Origin: Acanthochlamys bracteata | Lineage: Eukaryota; Streptophyta; Magnoliopsida; Pandanales; Velloziaceae | NCBI GenBank assembly: GCA_019914995.1 | Contig: CM034137.1 | Location: 5,421,155-5,485,154 of the forward strand | Reading direction: 5' to 3' | DNA length: 64,000 nucleotides | Shown: one piece after another, positions 1 through 10,797 of the stretch | Layout of the letters: every line of letters starts with the position of its first letter | Position numbering within the stretch: the stretch's first letter is position 1 | Translations under genes and position numbers: made by a program | The notes under the pieces: model-generated | Told to the model about the DNA's origin: nothing | The model's input: only the letters and a program-made list of their open reading frames with translations | Database searches by the model: none

Positions 1-387
1 TAGTCTATGAAGAACTTATCTTTTCAAAGGTAAGTAACTTTGTGCACGAATAAAAATGATTATTTTGGTTTTAAGGTATCCGTAATTGGTACCATTGGAT
101 GGTGGAAAATGGTTGGATGACCTACCTTAAAGGGCAATAGCCATAATGCTGGCTATAAAAATAAACTAGAAGTTTTACTTCAAAAAATAAGCTTTATCTT
201 GTGAGGCTCATTCTGATACAAATTTAAAATTCATGTCTAAATAACTAATAGCAGGGTGAGTTGAGATGTGAAGTAAAAATTAAATTAAAATATTTTCTGT
301 CAAAACAGCAAAGAAATCAATAGGTAATCAGCGAACTAACTATCTACTCATATACTAAAAGTATTAATTCCTAAAAAATAGTGATAG
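1..387. other. AT-rich flank, no gene seen
   Basis: This is AT-rich non-coding sequence ending at the left boundary of the CACTA element. I see no open frame, RNA gene or recognisable repeat in it. Confidence 0.5.
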
Positions 388-689
388 CACTACTATAAAA
401 ATAATTTTCAAGGACTGAAAATATACCGACTGAAATAATATAGTTGGCAAATCTATCAATACCGATCGAAAAAAACTTAGTCGATATTTTTTTTGTATTT
501 ACCGACTGATTAGATTATCGGTCGGTAAATCAATTTATTTATCGACTGAAATATAATTTAATCGATAATTCATATTAATTACCGACTGAATTTATTTTTA
601 GTCGGTAATTTTATCGACTGAAAATACTTCTAGTCGGTAATTTTACCGACTGAATCTATTTTCAGTCGCTAATTTTCTCCTTTTTTACT

Positions 690-750
690 CTTTCTTTCTT
701 TCTTTCTTATTTTCTCCTTTTTCTCTCTTCCTTTCTTTCCTTCCCCTCTT
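690..750. repeat. Pyrimidine-rich CTTT microsatellite
   Basis: A run of CTTT/TTCC-type units lies just inside the left subterminal repeats of the CACTA element. The short open frames that follow it are low-complexity and are not credible genes. Confidence 0.6.
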
Positions 751-1179
751 CCCTGATGCCTACTACCCACAGCCCACCATCTCCTTCCTCGAGCATGCCC
801 CTCACCTCCGGCGCCAAGCATTTCTGTTTTGCCCTCTACTTTTCATTTTGTCCTCTCGGGTCTTCGTCGTCGTGTTCTTTTTTTTTCCTTCCTTCTTCTT
901 CGACATCTATTAACCCAGCGAAAGCCGTAAGTTTCGCTGGACTGCTTTGCCTGCTTTCTGGCCACGCTGTACAGCTGTAGACACTTCCCTCGCTCTTTTA
1001 AGGCTTTTCTCTCCTTCAATTGCAATGAATTCCAATTCCGTTGTGTGAATCTATGGATTGCCGAGTGTTGATCTTTTTTATTGATTTTTCTGAAGCATGG
1101 CTTGTCTATTGTTTGCTTGTAGGTAAGTATTGTAGTTTTTGCCATGCAAGAGGACAATTTGCTTCTTCTCTAGATTTTT

Positions 1180-1281
1180 GATAGAAGCGCTTTCATAAGT
1201 TTGAAGGCTTTCGGATGTGAGACTCAGAGTTTAGCAACCACAATCTGTAGTGAGAAGACTGGAACCATAACCCTTAATCAG
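1180..1281 (+). pseudogene. Captured exon fragment of an ACA-type Ca2+-ATPase, phosphorylation-site Asp changed to Glu
   Basis: Read from 1180, the frame gives about 34 codons ending in GCETQSLATTICSEKTGT and then ITLNQ. This follows the phosphorylation-site block of plant autoinhibited (ACA-type, P2B) Ca2+-ATPases, whose family form is close to CETMGSATTICSDKTGTLTLNQ. A good splice donor (CAG|GTAATT) follows directly at 1281/1282, and an in-frame TAG precedes the block at 1171-1173. The Asp that accepts phosphate in all P-type ATPases is Glu here, so this could not act as a pump. No other ATPase domain is visible. I read it as one exon carried inside the CACTA element. The family call rests on motif recognition from memory, not on a search. 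Confidence 0.7.
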
Positions 1282-1499
1282 GTAATTCCATTCTATGAGT
1301 TTTTTATTATACATTGTTTTCTTAAATAAATTGATTATAATTGAAAGTTAAAATAAATATGTCCTACAGCATCTGATGCTAGGTTAAACTTATTGTCTTT
1401 ATCTTATTTGGAAAACTCATTTATAACAGAATGTTGGTGACGTTAAATATTTGGTAAATTTATTTCATTCTGTTTTGATGTATGTTTACCTTATGTGGG

Positions 1500-1694
1500 G
1501 TGGCAGTTGGAATAAAGTTCAATGAGGCAAGAGCCAAATCATCGATTCTTTTAGGCATTAATTGCCTTAATGGGAGCTTGGAGGTCCCAAGGTTGAATTA
1601 TGATCCTCCCAACACTGGTTTGAGCTCTGATGATGAAGCAGATTATGCGGAATGCTCGTCTGCTGCAAAGAGAGGCGTATCATATTGCTGTTGC
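1500..1694 (+). pseudogene. Second exon-like block captured in the CACTA element, identity unknown
   Basis: An open stretch runs from a possible acceptor (GGTGGCAG near 1506) to a possible donor (TGCT|GTAAGT near 1694). It translates to an acidic, ordinary-composition peptide including PPNTGLSSDDEADYAE. It does not continue the Ca2+-ATPase sequence of 1180-1281. I do not recognise the family. It could be a second captured host exon or chance coding potential. Confidence 0.35.
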
Positions 1695-3104
1695 TGTAAG
1701 TAGCATGATTAATTTTGTCTCTGCAACACAAATATCAGATATAAAATGCTGAAAATAGCTATGCCTTTATAATTTCAAAATTAAGGGGGCAATTTGCTGT
1801 TTCACATGGATATGCATATTCAGGAATTTATGAAGTAGAAGAATGAGATCTATTGAAACATCAAGAACATGCTATAAACTAGCGAAATGACGGATATCAG
1901 AATGTCATAGTGACCAATTTAAACTAAATCCTTCCAAGAGTTCTAAATGTTTAAAACTTGCTGCTACATACTATATAGTTGTATAACGACAAACATCACT
2001 GTGTTAAGCAAGCCTAGTTTCGATTTTTTTGTCACTTTAGCGAGTTAATTTAATAAGAAGAGCAAGTCAGTTTTGATTTACTGAGAATGTTTAATCTGTA
2101 GTCAACCATCTTGTTGCTATTAAGACATCTTGTAGCAGTTCTGTCTGTGGGTGCCGACCAGTATACGTTCACCCTTGCGTCAGTAAGTTCATGGAGCCAA
2201 TCTTTTTCTTCTTTGCTGTTGAGGTTTTGATTCTTTCTTTTTTTCGGGATGAAGTCTTAACTTGTTCATTATTGCCCTTTTATGTTGTTATGCGAATCAT
2301 TAAGGCTGTCCAACAAGCCCAGCCGGAGCACCAAGTAACTGCTTAAAGGAAAGTAAGGAAAGGTGCTGCTTATACTCTTATAAGTAAGTCCAAGTAAGTG
2401 GTTATGTACTCTGATAAAGGAATCTCTTGATGCTTTCTTATATTTAAGTTTTTCCCTCAACAATGTAGGAAGGTTCAAAACTTAATCTATATAGAAAGGT
2501 GCTGTTGAGACAGTCCTTACTTGTTGTACAAGATGGCTTACATGGTTCAGTGAAGCCAATGACCACATGGAGTACTTAACAATAAGACTAAGAGCCTGTT
2601 TGAAGTGTACCTTGATCAGACAAAGAGCTTGTTTAGAGTACTTAATGATGACAAAATATTTGTACTTAACTATGAGAAAATTTTGTGGTGGATGAATTGG
2701 TATATTTAATTTGATGATGACTTTAATGGATATGTAATTGTAAATCTTGGTGAATGTTCTATATATTTTTAATGAATATAAGTGAATTTTGTTATCATTT
2801 AATAAATATTAATTATAATTTTATTGGGCAACTTTAATGACTGAAAATTTCAGTCGGTAAATTAAATTTACCTACTGAAATTTTCAGTCGATAAACTGCA
2901 ATTACCGACTATATAGGTTCAGTCGGTAATTTACTGTTCATTACCGACTGAATTTATCGTGTAGTCGGTAAATCGTTTAGTGACTAGTCGTTGCTGACGG
3001 ATAGCCGACTATCACATATTCAGTCGGTAATTTGTATTACCGACTGATTTAATGCCAATACCGACTGAATTTTGAAGTCGATAAAGACCCAATTTGTAGT
3101 AGTG

Positions 3105-5169
3105 TAGGTTAGTTGCGAATGAGATTACTAAGTATTTGTTTGATATTAGGGTTTGTTAAAATAAAGAGACAAATCAGAAGTAGGTTATTTGATATATTGT
3201 ATGCTTATAACGTCAAGAAAATAGAGCCAAGCTAGCAGAATGTTGGTGTGACGGTTTCTTGCTAATTTGCTACACTATAGTTATAAGATAATATTTTAAA
3301 CTAATTAGTAGATATGTCAGCTAACTGAGTGATTGCTGAGAAACATTGTTAGCTTTTTAATTTTAGTTCAAAGCAATGAAAATTGAAATGATGCAAGAGT
3401 ATGAGCACATGAGGATTTTTACGTGGTTTGGTTGCCAACTCAACTACGACTACGGCTACTCCAACCAAATGAGATCCACTATTTTTCACAAAGCTCTACA
3501 CATTAAACTAGAGGCATCTAATGCGACATATTTGTATATCTAGAATTCAAAATTCTACCAAATACTAACCAATATCACAACTACTACTAATGTAAGAAGC
3601 AAGCTTTACTTGTACATACCCAAAAAATAATATAGACCAACAGATCAAAAGTATATATGCTAGAGCTTGAAAACCAAGAGATGGCACAATGACGTGATAC
3701 ACCTCAACAAGCAAAAGTAATAGCTCAATAACCATTATACCTTAAACTTAATGGAGTACAGTCTGTAAAAATAAAACAACATCTTCACCCAAACACCCAA
3801 AAATTGATATTAATGCAACAAAAGCTCACTCATAATGATAATTATAATAATAGCAATAATCTACTTTATCAGTATCTCAATATAATCGTTTCTAATCTAA
3901 ATTTCTCTTTTTCCAGAGCATGCCACTTCACATTGACACCGTGAGAACGCACATGATGCATTGTCTTGTTGCTTGAAGCTTTATGTTTGTAAGCTGCCTG
4001 TAACGGGCCGTAGGATTTGGCTCAAAATCTTAGAGACTTATGAAAATTTATAGACTAATTAGAAATTTTGTAAATAAAATTTTTGTATTGGATATTTTGA
4101 AAGAATTTTTTGGAGAAGCATTCCCCATTGTCCGATTAAAGTAATCATCACTATCTATTAGGAAGGTGAGATATTATAAATAGGTGGCAAGAACTCCTAC
4201 TTGAGAACCATCAGAAAGCATTTGTAAATGTCAAGCTCTTGTAAGCTCTCTAAAGCATTATAGTAAAGCTTTCTTCATCTATACTTCTTCATTCCCATTT
4301 GCTCCTTTTTCTTGATATCGTCACTTCGAAATTTTTTGTGCTTAGTAACTTAGGGAAAAAGTTGTATAAATATCGCACAAGTACTGCTGAAAACTTTAAT
4401 CTTGTGACACGATGCCCCAGTTCATACCTTTAATAAGAGTTCAATAATAATTACATCGGCGAGGTCTGTAAGCTATATAAATTATCACAATTACAATGAG
4501 GTCTCTAAGCTATATAAACTAGATTATCCACAAAACCATATACATGCCAAATCAGTAATTTGACGAAGATGGCTGAGCACAAGCTACTATAGATGTTACA
4601 ACCTATGGGCATGCAATAAAAAGCAAGCACAATACTATAAAAATAGATAAAGCCAACCAAATGAAGTTTCATACTATCAACTTCTGAGCACATATGAACA
4701 CAAATACAGACTTCAATGCATCTTAACATCATATGGTTACGAGTGTTGTGCAAGAAAGCAGGGGTGGGAGGAAGACAAGTGGGAAAGATGAGAAAATGAG
4801 AGAGAAAGAGCGAGCAAAAAAACAAACATTAAGTATTGTGCTAATTGGGGTAAAATTAGAAAAACGGCTCATTTTTTACTTCATCACGCGTACCTGCCAA
4901 ATAAGGAAGAACGCATTTACCCCTAATATAGGGTGAATGACGGTTAAGACATACTCTTTATTTATCTTGTTATTTGATTGCCAAACATGGTGAATGGAGG
5001 TGCATAATTTATTTTCACCTCCATTGAACCTCTATTTATCTATATCTAATAGAGTGCAATTGTCCATCCCAAAAGTTAATAGGTTCGACCTGAATGTTTA
5101 CCCAACAATCTATTCAAATTAACAGATCACAAATTTATCTTGCAAATTAACCTAATGAGTGGTCTTTAA
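3105..5169. other. Gene-free region with degraded LTR-like sequence
   Basis: No gene is seen. Around 3415-3500 there is sequence of the kind found in plant LTRs (TTTACGTGGTTTGGTTGCCA and following). From about 3995 to 4435 another LTR-like stretch begins TGTAACGGGCCGTAG and has a TATA-box-like TATAAATAGG near 4175. I could not find paired LTRs, a primer-binding site or target duplications, so these are only possible solo or broken LTRs. Short frames at 4505-4936 look like noise. Confidence 0.4.
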
Positions 5170-5636
5170 AGTTGTCAAAATCAATATTTTAGCTAAGAAC
5201 GTTCAGTTTGAGTAATATCGCAAAATCACATTTTGAAATAGGGTGATAAGATTTTAGATATCGATAAATTTTTTGTAATTCTTTTTATTACAACAAAAAA
5301 TTTTGTATAAAACTTATTTTAATATATTTAAAAGTTATTACAAAAACTTTAAAATTTTTAGAAAAGCCCTATGTAGTTTACAAAAAATCCCTCAAAATTA
5401 TGATTTTATAGAAAACCCACTCAAAATTTACAAAAAAACCTCTTAATTTTTACATAGAACTCCTAATTTCTAAAATCATGTAAAACCGCATTGAAATTAT
5501 AATTTTAAAGACTTTACAATTTAAATCGTGATTGCACCTACAATTTCACTAAAAGTGTAATTTTTTATAAAATAGGATCGTTCTGTAATGAAATTTTGCT
5601 ATAAATTTTATGATATAAATTGAAATTTTGATAACT
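5170..5636. repeat. AT-rich inverted-repeat element, family X copy 1
   Basis: The ends AGTTGTCAAAAT and ATTTTGATAACT are near-perfect inverted repeats of each other. The interior is AT-rich, with runs such as TTACAAAAAA and a GGATCGTTCTG block. A related unit with matching ends lies at 59624-60149. I see no clear target duplication. It is probably a small non-autonomous DNA element. Confidence 0.5.
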
Positions 5637-6294
5637 GTGATTGTTTATCACACACTGGAACACTACATTTAGTGCCAACCATGAAGCTGAAGGCCAACAC
5701 TGCTAGATAGTGCCACAAGCTGCACGTTGAGCTTCCTCTCCTTCAAACTACATTACGAAACCAAGAGAAACACAATCATTAACCTTACAAAGTAAAAAGC
5801 CCTAGAGTTTTTCCATGAACCTAATTTTTCACAACTTAATGTTGTGTCTCAGTACTTCCTCCAACAAAGTTATGTTTATGACAGTAACCAATAGGTTGGT
5901 CCACATAACTTCTGTACATATAAGATCCTTCCAAAGAGCTCCCAACTAGAAAGTGCTTATCAATCCTTATACTTCAATCATAAAAAGCCAACTCATTCTT
6001 GAAAATAGCTTCAACACGTCAAACTGATGAATAAAAGCATGATCACCTTCTTATTCTTGCGAGCAGACATCTATATTCTTTAACTTATACAAGATGATGG
6101 CTGCAACTAAACTAAAGACTTAACAAAGAAATCTAGTAAAAGTAAAACATAATAATTTTTCTTTGCCAAATACAATACAAGGTTATACTTATATTAAGTG
6201 ACTTTCCTCCTAAGAGTCACTAGTATTTTACTTTTAGTATAATTCCTCCTAAACTAAAATTTCAACTTCAAATTGGATAGCTAGATATTAGGTT
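5637..6294. other. No intact gene between the AT-rich element and the Gypsy remnant
   Basis: Apart from the weak minus-strand Copia similarity described separately, this stretch holds no supportable gene, RNA or repeat. Confidence 0.4.
5830..6060 (-). pseudogene. Possible Copia RNase H remnant
   Basis: On the minus strand one frame reads AFYD(stop)SIRIDKHFL and then a segment containing SYV. This recalls the end of Ty1/Copia RNase H, where a (H/Y)DRT-x-HI-x-ID-x-HF block is followed by a conserved YV. The match is short and interrupted by a stop. If correct, it is the tail of an old Copia element, separate from the Gypsy element next to it. Confidence 0.35.
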
Positions 6295-7293
6295 CTATGG
6301 CAGCAAGGAGATCCATGACAGCTGATTGCTACAAGGGTAAGTCAAGCAGCCCCTTGCTGGACTCCAGTAACGACGTGGGTGCTTCTTATGTGTCTTCTTG
6401 CTACACATATCACTCCTCTCCCTTTTAAAACTGGCATTCTCCTCGATGCTGAGGAATGACAGTGTAGAAGTACAAATGTCAAGAAGTCCGAGAGGTATGC
6501 ACATGGCATCTGGGTTCAGGTGGATTTTAGCTCCTACAAGTAAAACAAGTCGATATGTCGCAAGTCCAATTGATTAAATTACAGAAAAGGGCCTAACTTA
6601 TCGATGGCTGAGCTTATGATTCCTTCGTTCCATGACTGAAAATTGTCAATTAGGTTATAATTACGGAGAAACCTAGTCTGCAAGGGCGTAAAATCAGCTT
6701 GACAATGCTTATCAGCTAGCTGCTTCATTCGGTTTTGAGCAACCTTGCAAATGAAAGCGAAGATCTCATAGAATAGCGTCATGCTTAGAAGCTACACTCC
6801 TTAGTCGTCCGACAGAAGAGGGCTTGTTGGGAATAAAACCAGAGGTGGCGGAGGCCTTCTAAGGCCATCAACGCTTTCTCATAGGTGGATTTGGTCATTG
6901 TAGCTAGTGAGAGGGCTTTACTATTGAATGCAATTGATCTATTGCATTGAGAGAAGAATCTCCTATTCTTTTTTGCTGGAAGTATTTGTCTCCATAGAGA
7001 ATGTGTGGTGAAGTTCGGTTTTATTAAAACATGGTAGACGTCATGGCTAACTTAGTTGTTGGAATGCCATGTCTGCCTCATGCGACCAAGAAAAGGAATT
7101 CTCTTTAGAAGCAAAGTTAAAGGAGCTACAATCACATAATATCCTTTGACGAACTTGCGATAATATCAGGTGAGCCCCAAAAGTCCTTGTAGAGTGGTTG
7201 CTGAAAGAGTATGCCACTTAAGCAAGGATTCGATATTGTCAAGGTCAGTGGTAGTGCCATCAGTAGAAATGATATGTCTTAGATACTCCATTA

Positions 7294-8196
7294 GGGTCTG
7301 TTTGGATATAAGAGTAATAAATAAGAGTTAGATTAAACAAGAGTAGATTATTCGAGTGGAGACGAGAGTAAGAGTAATAATTTATCTCATCTTGTTTGGA
7401 TATATCAATAAGATTAATGAAGAGTAAATGATTATTCTTGTTTGGTAACTAAAGAGTAAATAAGAGTAATTTTTATTAAAATACTAAAATACCCTTTTGT
7501 GTTTGTTGTTGTTTTTTAATTGAGCAAAGCTAATATAATTTACTTTCAGGCCGGTGTTCTTACGCGCTATTTATTAGGACAATTTTGATACTACTGTTTC
7601 AATTTTTTATTGACAAGTATATTTGTCTTGAGAACTCTGACGATGAAGAGTGACTGTTTGGTCTTGAGTAGGGTGGCAAAAATCGACCCGATCCGAAACC
7701 GACCCGAAAAAGTCAGGTTCGGATCAAGTCTTAGACGGGTTTGGGTCGATTTCGGGTCGACCCGAAAATGATCCGAAAAATTTAAACGAATTCGGTTCGA
7801 CCCAAAAATGACCCGTTTAACTATTTATATAGTATATATTACTTAATAATTAAAAAAAATAGCAAAAAATTTAATTTGTATATATATATTTTTAATTTAT
7901 CTTAATTTTATTTAATTTATAAATTTGTAGAGACAAAAAAAAAGCAAAACCAGTACGTAAATATAACAAACTAACATGGATAAAATGGAAATTTTAAAAT
8001 TTAAAAGACTCAAAATTTCTCTTCTCTCGGTTACATCCCACCTTGGGGTGTAACCGATTACTCCCCATATAAAAGTAATGGAGAGAAGTTTTACTCTCCA
8101 TTACTCTTATGAAGACATTCCCAAACAAGAGCAATGAAGAGTAATTTATTCACTTACTCTCCATTGCTCTCACTTACTCTCAATCCAAACAGACCC
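7294..8196. mobile_element. PIF/Harbinger-like non-autonomous element inside the Gypsy RT
   Basis: The left end GGGTCTGTTTGGAT and the right end ATCCAAACAGACCC (with a few extra bases before the TTGGAT block) are inverted repeats. The triplet TTA flanks both ends (7291-7293 and 8197-8199), the target duplication typical of PIF/Harbinger and Tourist elements. The 903-bp interior has repeated AAGAGTAA units near both ends and no transposase frame. The Gypsy reverse transcriptase reading resumes directly on the other side, so the retrotransposon arrived first. Confidence 0.88.
7669..7960. repeat. Fragment of a TAGGGGTGGCAA-type hAT element nested in the Harbinger-like element
   Basis: TAGGGTGGCAAA at 7669 followed by repeated GACCCGA/TCGGGTC units matches the left end and internal style of the complete element at 39866-40722. 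No matching right end was found, so the fragment is truncated and its right limit is approximate. Confidence 0.5.
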
Positions 8197-9679
8197 TTAA
8201 AGTCTCTCGAAGAGCAGCAGGTGAAGACATTGGGGCAAATGTTCCATATGTTCATGTCATAACTTATTATAAATAAGGATGCCATAAAAATAAAAAAAAA
8301 TTTAGAAAGATAAGGGCAAAAACCTCGTTCATTGGAGATTTCAATGTCGTAGGAGGCATTGGTGAGACCAAATGGCATTACAACAGATTCATAATGCCCA
8401 TTGTGCATTCTGAAGATAGTCTTATAGACGTTTTCCTCTCGCACCACCCGAATTTGATGATATCCTAACTTAAGATAAAGGGAGAAAAGCTTAGTGCCAT
8501 GTCGTTCCTCTAATAGCTTATTCAATGACTAAAATAAGAAATTTATTTTCATACTAATATCACTAAGTGCCCTGTAATTAACACAAAATCTTCACCAAGC
8601 ATTTTTCTTCTTGACGAGCAAGAATGGTGACGAAAAAGCTGAGGAATTAGGGCAGATAATACTTTGTGAGAGCATATCAGTCAATCTGTGTGTTCAATTT
8701 AACTTTTTAAACATGATAGTACTTATATAGTCTCACGTTAGCAAGAGCAGACGAGATCATCAAGGGAATCCTATGGTTATGAGAGCATTTTAGAGATAGA
8801 TAAGATATTGGGGTGCAGACAGCTGAGTACTGTTCAATTAGGCCTTACAGATCAGGTAGGAGTGCAGAAGTAACCTTGACAACAATCTTGAAAGATACAT
8901 AAACTACCATAAGTTTTAGTGAGCAAAGAAAGGAACCTAGGCATAGTTAGCTAGAAAACTATACCAACAAAATAAAGTCACGCCAGTGGATACAGAATCA
9001 CATGTCTGAGCATTTCAAAATGTATGCACCGTCACCGAGACTTCCCAACCATTGAATACTGAGTACCAGCGTATCCTAATGGAAAGGGATATACATCCAC
9101 TACTAAATCAACTCCATGTGAAGGGGTGTGTTTGTAAAGTATCTCAGTGGAATGTAATTGTCCATCAGCCAATTAAACCATTAATGGCCTTATAGTTATA
9201 TGCACCAGTTGTTAAGCTAGTCGCTCGGTAATAAAGTTGTGAGTACTACCAGAATCAATCAAAATAAATACTTCTTATTTATTAATTTAGCATACCACTC
9301 GAATAATTTGAGAACCGACCATGCGATGAATAGCACTCAAGGCATTAAAGGATAAAGTGGTGTCTTGGGTCACAGATTCATAATCAGCTAGTGACTAGGT
9401 ATCTCATGGTCTACATCTACTTTATAATTTGCAAGTGAGAATAACATAGTGGTGTAGTAGTGGCAACCCTCATACTTGTCATCACAACAACAATAAAGGC
9501 CCTTAGGGCGATGTGAATTCACCTAATCAAGTGGTAAGGTGATGGTACGGGGGTCTTTGCTAGATATGGTGGATCAATCGAAAAAATTTGAGATTCCTGT
9601 ATAGGAGGATAGAACATTTGAATGATTTGACAAGGAGAAATCTAAAAACTACAAAGTGAGAAACAATAAAAGATAACTT

Positions 9680-9713
9680 TTATATATATATATATAAATA
9701 TATATATATATAT
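9680..9713. repeat. TA dinucleotide microsatellite
   Basis: An almost pure TA repeat of about 34 bp, interrupted once by an extra A. Confidence 0.8.
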
Positions 9714-10462
9714 GAAATAATCCAAATTAACCCATTCAATTGGATTGATGAGTTAATTTAAAAATCGCCCAAAATTGATTTGGATCAATCCATGTCGACT
9801 ATATACATAGTTGGCAGACCCAAACCGACCCGTTCGGATCGATCCGAAAATCATTCACCCGGTCGGAAAACAGGTTCGGATTTACAAACAGACCGTTCAT
9901 GTATCTGACCCGCTCTAACCTGCTATGACATGCTCAACTCGTCCGTCCAGTTGAACCATTCCGATATTTAAAAAAAATATTTCAAAAAAACCCTAACTAG
10001 TCTAAATAATGACTCTAATCTTATTCTTAATCTTAATACCTTGCTTATCTATCTACTCATTTACTCGATTGATCGACTCAAGCAGTTGAGCTGTAGCTGC
10101 TCACTCCTAAATCCTTAAATTCTATTTCATTCTCGATTCTCTCCGATCTTCCATCTCCGACAAGCTCGCTGCCATTCTCCGACGTGCTCCCCTCTCTGGC
10201 TCTCTATTATAGCTCGGCTCTCTACTCTTCAATACTGCTATTCACTCCATGCTCTCCGTCTCTGCTCTTTGCCTCTACTCGCCGCTGTCCAACACTCTGC
10301 CCTCTACTCCGGCTCTATACTCTCCGGCTATGCTTTCCTGCTCTAGGCTGTATGCTTTCACCACTCTCTCATTATCCGACGGCTGATTCGTCACTCTGTC
10401 CGTCTACACACTGTACACTGCCCATCTGTTTGCAATTTTAGCACTTTGCTAATAGCTATACA

Positions 10463-10780
10463 ATGCCTGGTGTTGGTTCTCATCCATCTTCAGAATCTGC
10501 CACACAGTCTTCAACAATTCTACCAACTCAAACTTCTTCTTCAAGAAGAAAAAGCGATCCTGTTTGGAATCATTGTAGGCTGGGTGAAATTTGCAGAAGT
10601 GATAAGAAGAAAAAACAATTGATATGTAGCTATTGTTCAAGAGCATTTGCTGGAGGTGGCATTAACCGATTCAAACAATATTTAGCCGGAGTTAAAGGGG
10701 ATGTTGGCGCTTGTAAAAATATTCCTGCTGATGTTCTTGCTGCCAGCATAGGGTTTTTTTCTTACTGGGCAATGATTTAG
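10463..10780 (+). pseudogene. Truncated hAT transposase N-terminus with a defective BED zinc finger
   Basis: The 105-codon frame has a Ser/Thr-rich start (residues 1-30) and then a BED-type zinc-finger region: DPVWNHC near residues 32-38, ICSYC with Cys55 and Cys58, and GGGINRFKQYLAG near 64-76, followed by GACK with Cys84. In plant hAT transposases the block reads FKQHLAG, where His is a zinc ligand. Here the codon gives Tyr73, so the finger has lost a ligand. The frame stops soon after PADV, where transposases usually continue for several hundred residues. It is best read as a broken transposase. It could also be a stand-alone BED peptide, but the lost ligand argues against that. Confidence 0.75.
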
Positions 10781-10797
10781 TGGTTTGTTATGGAATT

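Larger units (their letters stand above)
388..3104. mobile_element. Complete non-autonomous CACTA (En/Spm-type) DNA transposon
   Basis: The left end reads CACTACTATAAAA and the right end reads TTGTAGTAGTG, its inverted counterpart. The element is flanked on both sides by the triplet TAG (385-387 and 3105-3107), the 3-bp target duplication expected of CACTA transposons. Both subterminal regions (about 400-680 and 2820-3090) are packed with copies, in both orientations, of ACCGACTGAA/TTCAGTCGGTAA, which is the usual arrangement of transposase-binding repeats in this superfamily. The 2,717 bp have no transposase frame, so it must move with help from another copy. The interior is instead a mosaic of host-like sequence, including a P-type ATPase exon at 1180-1281. 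The perfect target duplication suggests a fairly recent insertion. Confidence 0.9.
6295..9660 (-). mobile_element. Degenerate Ty3/Gypsy retrotransposon, minus strand, pieces in gag-PR-RT-IN order
   Basis: Reading leftwards on the minus strand, several pol landmarks appear in the right order. A retropepsin site VLIDSGSTHNFIT lies near 9290-9230. A reverse transcriptase region begins near 8690 with PFLLVKKKNAW, followed by NYRAL, and the 8525-8350 frame has GYHQIRV and VMPFGLTNA. RT/RNase H continues at about 7290-7060 with LEYLRHIIS and YYRKFVKGYY. The integrase C-terminus lies at 6782-6579 with AQNRMKQLADKH. Stops and shifts occur throughout. The RT catalytic box, normally FxDD before the VYSK-like segment, reads FMAS here, so the enzyme is dead. 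A DNA transposon at 7294-8196 splits the RT. Most of RNase H and the integrase core is missing. LTRs were not identified. Confidence 0.85.

Noticed and set aside
756..1157. Overlapping open frames on both strands in the CACTA element
   Set aside because: They are low-complexity translations of pyrimidine-rich sequence with no domain and no conserved look.
4505..4936. Short overlapping frames near 4.5-4.9 kb
   Set aside because: Opposite-strand shadows without any motif.
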